From CAJJBL01 sp964519035 (lineage in GTDB: Bacteria > Pseudomonadota > Alphaproteobacteria > Puniceispirillales > Marisalimonadaceae), in assembly GCA_964519035.1 (NCBI GenBank), contig CAZFKZ010000033.1:1-20858 (forward strand): DNA of 20,858 nucleotides, read 5' to 3'. Numbering within the stretch: position 1 is the stretch's first letter; every line of letters starts with the position of its first letter. Positions 14,647 through 20,858 of the stretch are shown here, in pieces. The position numbers and the translations under genes are program-made. The notes beneath the pieces were generated by a model. It searched no databases. It was not told the origin of the DNA and saw nothing but the letters and a program-made list of their open reading frames with translations.

Positions 14647-15924
14647 ATGCCTAAAATAAATAAATTAACGACATATGACCTTAGGTTTCCAACATCAAAC
14701 AATTTAGACGGATCTGATGCTATGAATCCAGATCCTGATTATTCTGCCGCCTACGTAGTTCTTGAAACTGATACTTCATTATTAAAAGGTCATGGTTTTG
14801 TTTTTACTATAGGACGGGGAAATGATCTTTGTTGTGATGCAATTAAAGCACTCCAACATCTAGTTATTGGTCTTGACTTAGAATGGATAAAAAATAATCA
14901 AGCAGATTTTTGGAGGCGAATGACATCTGATACTCAATTGAGGTGGGTAGGGCCTGAAAAAGGAATAATCCATATGGCAAGTGGAGCTATAATAAATGCT
15001 GTTTGGGACTTGTTAGCTAAATTTGAGGATAAGCCATTATGGAAATTAATTGTTGATATGAGTCCGCATGAATTAGTTAATACAATTGATTTTAGACACA
15101 TGACGGATGTTTTAGATAAAGAAGAGGCTCTAGCAATACTTCAGTTAAAACATAAAACAAAACAAAATAGAATATCAATATTAGAGACTGAGGGGTACCC
15201 TTGTTACGTTACTTCTGCTGGATGGTTGGGTTACAGCGATAATAAACTTAAGACATTATGTTTAGAGGCTAAGAAAAATGGGTTTGAATATGTAAAACTC
15301 AAGGTTGGTAAAAACTTAAAAGATGATATGAGAAGATTAGATATTGCAAGAAGCACGCTTGGTTCTGATATAAAAATCATGATTGATGCTAATCAGGTTT
15401 GGGAGGTAGATCAAGCAATAAAATGGATGAAATCTTTAGCTGAATTCAACCCGTATTTTATCGAAGAACCGACAAGTCCAGACGATATAATAGGACATAA
15501 AAAAATTAAAGAGGCAATATATCCGATTAAAGTTGCTACTGGAGAAGCTGTTCAAAACCGTATTATCTTCAAGCAATTAATTTCTGAACAAGCTGTCGAT
15601 ATTATTCAAGTGGATGCGTGTAGGATGGGGGGATTAAATGAAGTAATTGCAGTTCAATTAATGGCTGCGAAGTATAATATACCTGTATGGCCTCATGCAG
15701 GAGGTGTAGGTTTATGTGAATATTCTCAGCATTTAGGAATGATTGATTATTTATGTGTTTCAGCTGATAAATCAAGACAAGTGATTGAGTATGTTGATCA
15801 TTTACATGAACATTTTATAAACCCTTGTCACATTGAGAAAGCTTCTTACACCTTACCAAAAGAAAGTGGGTTTTCAGTTGAAATGAAAAAGGAAACTTTA
15901 CAAAAAAATTTATTTACAGGTTAG
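14647..15924 (+). CDS. L-fuconate dehydratase (enolase superfamily)
   Basis: A 425-residue enolase-superfamily acid-sugar dehydratase with the layout of L-fuconate dehydratase (bacterial FucD, human ENOSF1). Landmarks are YDLRFPTSNNLDGSDAMNPD at 10-29, FTIGRGNDLC, GAIINAVWDLLAK, and TSAGWLGY at 189-196. The KxK motif VKLK gives K217 and K219. Metal ligands are D247 (MIDANQ), E273 (IEEP) and E300 (TGEAVQNR), and the base H350 lies in WPHAGGVGL. These match the FucD active site. It converts L-fuconate to 2-keto-3-deoxy-L-fuconate in the cytosol with Mg2+. GAGG precedes the ATG; it is the second gene of the lldD unit. The extra loop between the capping domain and the barrel (150-185) is typical of the subgroup. 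Confidence 0.93.
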   Translation: MPKINKLTTYDLRFPTSNNLDGSDAMNPDPDYSAAYVVLETDTSLLKGHGFVFTIGRGNDLCCDAIKALQHLVIGLDLEWIKNNQADFWRRMTSDTQLRWVGPEKGIIHMASGAIINAVWDLLAKFEDKPLWKLIVDMSPHELVNTIDFRHMTDVLDKEEALAILQLKHKTKQNRISILETEGYPCYVTSAGWLGYSDNKLKTLCLEAKKNGFEYVKLKVGKNLKDDMRRLDIARSTLGSDIKIMIDANQVWEVDQAIKWMKSLAEFNPYFIEEPTSPDDIIGHKKIKEAIYPIKVATGEAVQNRIIFKQLISEQAVDIIQVDACRMGGLNEVIAVQLMAAKYNIPVWPHAGGVGLCEYSQHLGMIDYLCVSADKSRQVIEYVDHLHEHFINPCHIEKASYTLPKESGFSVEMKKETLQKNLFTG

Positions 15925-15936
15925 AGTAAATTTTTT
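15903..15936. terminator. Symmetric A-tract/T-tract hairpin at a convergent gene junction
   Basis: AAAAAATTTA (15903-15912) pairs with TAAATTTTTT (15927-15936) over a 14-base loop. It spans the overlapping 3' ends of the dehydratase and the esterase. Either strand yields a stem followed by a U-run, so it could stop transcription from both sides. The stem has no G:C pair, so it is weak. Confidence 0.35.
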
Positions 15937-16864
15937 GAGCAGCCGTTCCCATTTCTTTAATACATATTAGTGAAGTAGGAAGTTGAATTGGATTGCTTAA
16001 AAAAGCATGCATTTGTCCAGGAAATAAACGATAATGCACCTCATTTTTAAATGATTCTAAACGTCTTCTATATGCATCACCCTCATCAACTAAAGGGTCA
16101 AGTCCAGCTCCAAATATATAAGTAACCGGCAAATTAGATAAATCAGGAGTTAATAGAGGTGATGCCCTCCAATCAACTTGCTCTTCAATAGTATTTAAAT
16201 AATGATTTGCAAAATATTTTATAGTTTCTTTATCTAAAATTAAACCTTCCAATTGAATATCAATTGAACGCCTGCACATTGTCATATCAACCCAAGGATA
16301 GACAAGTATTTGTCCGTGAATTTTAGGAATTTTTCCTTCTTTGGATAATATCGTTCCAATTGTAGCTAAAGCTCCTCCTGCGCTATCACCGCATAAAATA
16401 ATTTTTTTACGATTAAATTTTAATTCTTTTGAGTTTATTACTTCTCTTATAGCATCCTCAGTATCAATTATTGCTGCAGGAAATTTATGTTCTGGAGCTA
16501 GTCTGTAATCAACAGCAATTACTTTAGCTTTGGCTTCTTTGCATAAATGTCTGCATACTAAATCATGACTTTCAAGATCTCCCATAACAAAACCACCGCC
16601 ATGAAAATAAATAATTAATGGCAAATTATTCTCGCTATCATTATTTGTAGATGAGTCAAAATACTCTCTTAAAGGAATTATCCCTAGACTGCCATTAACA
16701 GAAAAATTTTTTACGTTCGTTATTTCAACTTTATGTTCTTCAGGTGTTTCCGCCATTTTAGCTCGTAATGCCCTGAGTTCTTGAGGAGTGAAACTTTCTA
16801 GTCTAGGCGCATTATTCAAAACTCTATCGTCTATTAACGCTTGTGTATCATCATCAATTTGCAT
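15914..16864 (-). CDS. Alpha/beta-hydrolase, HSL-family esterase
   Basis: A 316-residue cytosolic esterase of the hormone-sensitive-lipase family (family IV). The oxyanion motif HGGGF is at 88-92. The catalytic triad is S161 (CGDSAGG), D256 (GAGLDPLVDEGD) and H286 (PGQMHAF). YRLAPEHKFPA at 120-130 is the standard family segment. The N-terminal cap (1-55) is helical. Such enzymes hydrolyse short acyl esters and sometimes lactones. A lactonase role in the sugar-acid pathway would be convenient but is only a guess. Its 3' end overlaps the dehydratase by 11 bases, so the two are convergent and not co-transcribed. Confidence 0.92.
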   Translation of the reverse strand: MQIDDDTQALIDDRVLNNAPRLESFTPQELRALRAKMAETPEEHKVEITNVKNFSVNGSLGIIPLREYFDSSTNNDSENNLPLIIYFHGGGFVMGDLESHDLVCRHLCKEAKAKVIAVDYRLAPEHKFPAAIIDTEDAIREVINSKELKFNRKKIILCGDSAGGALATIGTILSKEGKIPKIHGQILVYPWVDMTMCRRSIDIQLEGLILDKETIKYFANHYLNTIEEQVDWRASPLLTPDLSNLPVTYIFGAGLDPLVDEGDAYRRRLESFKNEVHYRLFPGQMHAFLSNPIQLPTSLICIKEMGTAAQKIYSNL

Positions 16865-16975
16865 TTTTTATTCCACTAAAATATGATTTTTCAAATTGTT
16901 AAATTATCTTTTTAATTCTATTAAAATAAAATATCATATCAAGTTATTAATAAATTTAGATGTGAGAAAAATAAA

Positions 16976-17068
16976 ATGATAATTATATTATTAGTTATTA
17001 TCGTTATAGCTTTGATAATTTTGCCATTACTTGTATCAAGATTTGCTGAAAAAAAATCTAAAAAATAA
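16976..17068 (+). CDS. 30-residue single-span membrane peptide (small ORF)
   Basis: ATG 16976 opens a 30-codon frame ending at TAA 17066-17068. The product has a strongly hydrophobic run (residues 1-20, almost all Ile/Leu/Val) followed by SRFAEKKSKK. This is the classic small inner-membrane peptide layout, with one helix and a positively charged cytoplasmic tail. A short GTGAG lies about 10 bases before the ATG. The hydrophobic run could arise by chance in AT-rich DNA, but the sharp change to a Lys-rich end argues for a real gene. The rest of 16865-17186 has no other gene; TTGACG at 17118-17123 may be a -35 box for the transporter operon, without a convincing -10 box. Confidence 0.45.
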   Translation: MIIILLVIIVIALIILPLLVSRFAEKKSKK

Positions 17069-17186
17069 ATATTAGCCTAGACTAACTTACTTATGCTAAA
17101 TTAATTATATTAGTATATTGACGTTTTAATTGATTTATATATTTTATAAAGTTCGAATTAACTTGATATGAAAGAACACTTCAATA

Positions 17187-18101
17187 ATGTCTAATAATAT
17201 AAATAAAAATATATTAATCATCATACTTTCTTCTGTTCTATTTTTAACAAATAATGCTTTTGGAAAAGAAGAAAAAAAATTTAAAGCTATAACTACTTTT
17301 ACAGTCATTGCCGATATGGCAAAAAATGTTGCCGGTGACTTTGCTACAGTAGAATCTATTACTAAACCTGGAGCCGAAATTCATGGTTATTCACCAACTC
17401 CTAGAGATATATTGAGGGCTCAAGATGCAGATCTTATTTTATGGAATGGGTTAAATCTTGAGATATGGTTTAAACAGTTTTATAAAAATTTAGAGAAAAT
17501 TCCTAGTATAACTTTATCCGATGGAATTGCCCCAATGGGTATTAATGAAGGGACATACAAAGGTAAACCAAACCCACATGCCTGGATGTCTCAAGAAAGT
17601 GCAATGATTTATATAGATAATATTGTAGAAGGCTTTTCTAAATATGACCCTAAGAATGCAAACGTATATTTTAGAAATGGACAAAAATATAAAGAAAAAA
17701 TAATGGTAACTATTCAACCATTAAAAGAAATTATTTTAAAAATACCAGAAAATAAAAGGTGGCTTGTTAGTTGTGAAGGAGCATTTAGTTATTTAGCTCG
17801 TGATTTTAAATTAAAAGAGCTTTACCTCTGGCCAATTAATGCAGAGCAGCAGGGAACACCACAACAAGTTCGCAAGGTAATTGATGGGGTAAATAATAAT
17901 AACATAGAAGTGATTTTCTGTGAAAGTACGGTTAATAATGATCCAGCAAAGCAAGTTGCAAGAGAAACTTCTGCTAATTATGGTGGATTTTTATATGTTG
18001 ACAGTCTAAGTAAACCTGATGGTCCCGTTCCAACTTACCTAGAATTACTCCGTGTTACTTCTGAAACTATTGTTTTAGGGCTTTTAGGAAATAAAAAATA
18101 A
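17187..18101 (+). CDS. sitA: Periplasmic Mn/Fe(Zn)-binding protein of metal ABC transporter (SitA type)
   Basis: A 304-residue cluster A-I solute-binding protein. The signal peptide covers about residues 1-26, with a hydrophobic core at 9-20 and cleavage near AFG-KEE. There is no lipobox. The four metal ligands are H66 (AEIHGYSPTP), H131 (NPHAWMS), E197 (SCEGAFSYLARDF) and D272 (LYVDSLSKPDGP). The His-His-Glu-Asp set is that of manganese/iron proteins such as PsaA, SitA and YfeA, and there is no His-rich loop of the ZnuA kind. It delivers the metal to the SitCD permease. It heads a four-gene operon; its TAA shares its final A with the ATG of sitB. No Mur, Fur or MntR box could be recognised upstream. 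Confidence 0.94.
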   Translation: MSNNINKNILIIILSSVLFLTNNAFGKEEKKFKAITTFTVIADMAKNVAGDFATVESITKPGAEIHGYSPTPRDILRAQDADLILWNGLNLEIWFKQFYKNLEKIPSITLSDGIAPMGINEGTYKGKPNPHAWMSQESAMIYIDNIVEGFSKYDPKNANVYFRNGQKYKEKIMVTIQPLKEIILKIPENKRWLVSCEGAFSYLARDFKLKELYLWPINAEQQGTPQQVRKVIDGVNNNNIEVIFCESTVNNDPAKQVARETSANYGGFLYVDSLSKPDGPVPTYLELLRVTSETIVLGLLGNKK

Positions 18102-18967
18102 TGTCAAAATTAGATAATTCATTAGGTATTATAGCTGAAAATATATCAGTCAAATATAAAAATGGTTATGTTGCATTAAGGGATGTAAGTTTTGAAATAC
18201 CTCAAGGTTCTATTACTGGATTAGTTGGAGTAAATGGAGCTGGAAAATCTACAATATTCAAAGCAATAATGGGTTTTGTTCCATGTTCTTTAGGTCAAAT
18301 AAAGGTGTTAGGTGACACAGTTCAAAAAGCATTGAAATCAAACATAATTGCTTACGTTCCTCAATCCGAAGAGGTCGATTGGACATTTCCTGTTTTAGTA
18401 GAAGATGTTGTTATGATGGGAAGGTATGGAAATATGGGTTTTTTAAGGATACCTAGTAAAAAGGACTTTGAATCTGTTTATAACGCTCTAGCAAAAGTAG
18501 ATATGGTTGAATATGCTAAGCGACAAATTGGTGAATTATCAGGTGGACAGCGAAAACGTGTATTTTTAGCAAGGTCAATTGCTCAAAATAGCCATGTTAT
18601 TCTTTTAGATGAACCATTCACAGGGGTAGATGTTCAAACTGAAGAAGCCATAGTTGACTTATTAAAAAAGATGAAGACTGAAGGTAAAGTTATATTAGTT
18701 TCAACTCATAACCTTGGGTCTGTTCCTGAATTTTGCGATCATGTTGTAATAGTAAATAAAACAGTTTTGAACTATGGACCAATAGAAACTAATTTTACTC
18801 ATAAACACTTAGAAAAAGCGTTTGGTGGGGTATTAAGACACCTAGTTATCAGTGGTAAAGATCTTCACGATGATGAGGATCATAGACAAGTATCAATATT
18901 AACTGACGATGAAAGACCCTTTGTAACCTATGACGGGAAACATCACACTATTAGAGAAAAAGAATGA
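18101..18967 (+). CDS. sitB: Metal ABC transporter ATP-binding protein (SitB type)
   Basis: A 288-residue ABC ATPase. Walker A GVNGAGKST is at 43-51, the Q-loop YVPQSEEVDWTFP has Q88, the signature LSGGQ is at 146-150, Walker B VILLDEP at 166-172 and the H-loop STHN has H203. The VDWTFP segment after the Q-loop is typical of manganese/zinc importers. About 45 extra residues follow the ATPase core. They are rich in His and Asp (KDLHDDEDHRQ, TDDERPFVTYDGKHH) and may sense or buffer metal; similar tails occur in SitB homologues as I recall. It acts as a dimer on the inner side of the SitCD permease. ATGA overlap with sitC. Confidence 0.94.
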   Translation: MSKLDNSLGIIAENISVKYKNGYVALRDVSFEIPQGSITGLVGVNGAGKSTIFKAIMGFVPCSLGQIKVLGDTVQKALKSNIIAYVPQSEEVDWTFPVLVEDVVMMGRYGNMGFLRIPSKKDFESVYNALAKVDMVEYAKRQIGELSGGQRKRVFLARSIAQNSHVILLDEPFTGVDVQTEEAIVDLLKKMKTEGKVILVSTHNLGSVPEFCDHVVIVNKTVLNYGPIETNFTHKHLEKAFGGVLRHLVISGKDLHDDEDHRQVSILTDDERPFVTYDGKHHTIREKE

Positions 18968-19818
18968 TACAGGAATTGTTATTACCTTTTAATTACAGTT
19001 ATATGGTTAATGCTATGTGGGTTAGCTCTTTAGTTGGAGCAATCTGTGCCTTTTTATCATGTTATTTAATGCTAAAAGGGTGGTCATTGATTGGAGATGC
19101 CTTGTCTCACTCAATTGTCCCTGGAGTTGCTTTAACTTATTTAATAGGTTTGCCTTTTTCTTTAGGTGCTTTTTTTTCAGGAGGACTTGCAGCAGGTGCA
19201 ATGTTGTTTTTAAAACAAAGAACAGATTTGAAAGAGGATGCAGTCATCGGGTTGATCTTTAGTTCATTTTTTGGTCTTGGTTTATTTATAGTTTCAATAT
19301 CACCAACTTCAGTTGATGTAAAAACAATTACTTTAGGAAATATTCTTGCGATAACTCCTAATGATACTCTTCAGTTAGCTATAATTGGTTTTACTACGCT
19401 TTTGATATTAACGTTAAAATGGAAGGATTTCTTAGTAGTTTTCTTTGATGAAAATCATGCAAGGTCCATAGGTATTAACCCAGTTAAAATAAATCTTCTT
19501 TTTTTTACATTGCTTTCAGCATCATGCGTGGCAGCATTGCAAACAGTAGGTGCATTTTTAGTTATTGCATTAATTATAACGCCTGGTGCGACGGCCTATC
19601 TTTTAACAGATAACTTTCCGAGACTAATAATAGTTAGTGTAATTATAGGTATATTAACAAGCTTTTTTGGTGCATATTTTAGCTTTTTTCTTGATGGTTC
19701 AACGGGTGGTATTATTGTTGTACTTCAAACATTGATATTTCTGTTAGCTTTTATATTTGCCCCTAAACATGGATTATTAGTTAGTAAGTTTGACTTCTAT
19801 AGAAAAATAAATTTATGA
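18964..19818 (+). CDS. sitC: Metal ABC transporter permease (SitC type)
   Basis: A 284-residue inner-membrane protein of the ABC-3 (MntB/ZnuB) family with about eight hydrophobic helices. Family segments seen are SCYLMLKGWSLIGDALSHSIVPGVAL near residues 37-57, DVKTITLGNILAI, DENHARSIGINP (the cytoplasmic coupling loop to the ATPase) and GAFLVIALIITPGATAYLL near 198-216. It overlaps sitB by 4 bases (ATGA) and sitD by 4 bases (ATGA), so the three are translated together. It pairs with SitD as the two-subunit channel. Confidence 0.93.
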   Translation: MIQELLLPFNYSYMVNAMWVSSLVGAICAFLSCYLMLKGWSLIGDALSHSIVPGVALTYLIGLPFSLGAFFSGGLAAGAMLFLKQRTDLKEDAVIGLIFSSFFGLGLFIVSISPTSVDVKTITLGNILAITPNDTLQLAIIGFTTLLILTLKWKDFLVVFFDENHARSIGINPVKINLLFFTLLSASCVAALQTVGAFLVIALIITPGATAYLLTDNFPRLIIVSVIIGILTSFFGAYFSFFLDGSTGGIIVVLQTLIFLLAFIFAPKHGLLVSKFDFYRKINL

Positions 19819-20651
19819 TGGAAAATTTACTTTTACCTTTCCAATTTGAATTTATGCAAAATGCTTTTTTAGTAAGTTTTATTATAGCCATCCCAACTTC
19901 TTTATTATCTTGTTTTTTAGTTGTAAGAGGTTGGTCTTTAATGGGAGATGCTGTGAGTCATGCTGTTCTTCCAGGAATTGTAATTGCATACATCATTAAT
20001 ATACCTCTTGTAATCGGCGCTTTTTGTGCAGGTTTGTTTTGTGCTTTGTCAACTGGATATATCAAAGAAAATTGTAGAGTAAAGCATGATACTGTAATGG
20101 GCGTTGTATTTTCCGGCATGTTTGGTTTTGGTATAGTTTTGATTACAAAGATTGAAACTGACGTTCATTTAGATCATATATTGTTTGGAAATATGCTTGG
20201 TGTAAGTATAAGTGATTTAATGATGTCATTTATAATATCATGCTTAGTAACTTTATTTTTTATTTTTAAATGGCGTGACCTAATATTATGTTCCTTTGAC
20301 GAAACACATGCAATTGTTTCAGGTTTAAGTGTTAAACTTTTACAATTAAGTTTACTTGCATCAATGTCACTCACGATTGTCGCTACATTAAAAGCACTTG
20401 GATTAATTCTTTCAATTTCTCTAATAATAGCTCCTGGAGCTATAGCATTTTTAATAAATAATAGATTCAGAAATATGATGATTATTTCTGTTTTTGTATC
20501 ACTAATCTCAATGTTAATTGGAATATACTCCAGTTTTTGGATCGATAGTGCCCCAGCACCAACAGTTATTTTAGTTTTAACAATTATTTTTATATTAGCT
20601 TTTATATTAAAAACAAATAAACAGAAAACAAATATAGTTGTTCCACATTAA
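19815..20651 (+). CDS. sitD: Metal ABC transporter permease (SitD type)
   Basis: A 278-residue paralogue of SitC with the same ABC-3 layout. VVRGWSLMGDAVSHAVLPGI near 35-54, DHILFGNMLGV, DETHAIVSGLS as the ATPase-coupling loop, and LGLILSISLIIAPGAIAFL near 192-210 are seen. It begins MMENLL; ATG 19815 overlaps the sitC stop and the second ATG at 19818 is also possible. The presence of two different permease genes, rather than one homodimeric permease, is the Sit/Yfe arrangement. It ends the operon; about 95 bases without a gene follow. Confidence 0.93.
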   Translation: MMENLLLPFQFEFMQNAFLVSFIIAIPTSLLSCFLVVRGWSLMGDAVSHAVLPGIVIAYIINIPLVIGAFCAGLFCALSTGYIKENCRVKHDTVMGVVFSGMFGFGIVLITKIETDVHLDHILFGNMLGVSISDLMMSFIISCLVTLFFIFKWRDLILCSFDETHAIVSGLSVKLLQLSLLASMSLTIVATLKALGLILSISLIIAPGAIAFLINNRFRNMMIISVFVSLISMLIGIYSSFWIDSAPAPTVILVLTIIFILAFILKTNKQKTNIVVPH

Positions 20652-20745
20652 CTTTTTTATATCTATTTTATTTTATTCAATGATTGAAACTAATTAATTA
20701 AAAATTTATGATAATTACTAATATGAACTTTGATACTGGTGAGCA

Positions 20746-20858
20746 ATGATTTTTCAACCTGCACAAATACCTAATAATGACAAGCAAAGAGTAGAAGCTG
20801 TTTTAAGAACTGGTGTTATGGATATCAAGTCTACGGAACTTTATGATATTTATTGCTT
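20746..20858 (+). CDS. N-terminus of a probable GAF-type sensory protein (partial)
   Basis: ATG 20746, preceded by GGTGAG, opens a frame that runs off the window. The 37 visible residues begin MIFQPAQIPNNDKQRVEAV and continue into a TGVMDIKSTELYDIYC segment. This pattern (short lead, P-N-x-x-x-R, then a G-x-x-D-x-K/T turn and helix) resembles the start of GAF-domain sensor kinases and cyclases, where the consensus reads roughly 'P-x-N-E-x-x-R-L-x-x-L-x-x-x-x-I-L-D'. The effector domain is outside the window. It is not part of the sitABCD overlap chain. Confidence 0.6.
   Translation, partial: MIFQPAQIPNNDKQRVEAVLRTGVMDIKSTELYDIYC

Noticed and set aside
19059..19262. 67-codon frame inside sitC
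   Set aside because: Out of frame within a clearly conserved ABC-3 permease; Cys/Phe/Arg-rich composition is typical of a shadow frame.

Overview
The window is about one-third GC, gene-dense, with short intergenic gaps, overlapping start/stop codons and A/T-ended codons. The gene content (Pal lipoprotein, SitABCD-type metal transporter, FMN-dependent lactate dehydrogenase, L-fuconate dehydratase, tartrate/D-malate dehydrogenase, GFA-family enzyme) suggests a streamlined, low-GC, free-living proteobacterium, most likely a marine alphaproteobacterium. The taxonomic placement is inference; there is no rRNA or tRNA here to fix it. I saw no insertion sequence, CRISPR array, integrase or phage gene.

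Left part (1-2841): the tail of one gene, then a decayed FAD-dependent oxidoreductase (in-frame stops plus two frameshifts), a class I glutamine amidotransferase-like protein, a convergent ppnP (nucleoside phosphorylase), two small unknown proteins and a GFA-type zinc protein.

Centre-left (2857-6734): the most interesting block. A family-2 glycosyltransferase, a purine-nucleosidase-like protein (MTAN fold, catalytic Glu/Glu/Asp retained, extra C-terminal region), a radical-SAM protein of the spore photoproduct lyase family (CX3CX2C plus the downstream Cys used for H-atom transfer) and a short-chain dehydrogenase are joined by an 8-nt overlap, a 4-nt TTGA overlap and a 15-nt gap. A secreted rhodanese follows. 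This looks like one transcription unit in an organism with no sign of sporulation. About 600 bp of mostly non-coding, possibly decayed sequence follows.

Middle (7335-11181): a class V aminotransferase / cysteine-desulfurase-like protein on the minus strand, an extended SDR (NAD-dependent epimerase/dehydratase), pal on the minus strand overlapping a small unknown upstream gene and away from any tol gene, and a winged-helix DNA-binding protein.

Right (11214-16864): carbon catabolism. An SDR, a TtuC/DmlA-type dehydrogenase with an upstream NIPSNAP protein, then lldD and L-fuconate dehydratase as a two-gene operon, and a convergent HSL-family esterase. L-fuconate dehydratase with an L-lactate dehydrogenase and an NAD-type SDR fits the oxidative L-fucose route that ends in L-lactate plus pyruvate, but the lactonase, the final hydrolase and a transporter are not in the window.

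Far right (16976-20858): a 30-residue single-membrane-span ORF, then a tightly overlapping four-gene Mn/Fe ABC transporter operon (sitABCD) and the start of a probable GAF-type sensory protein cut by the window edge.
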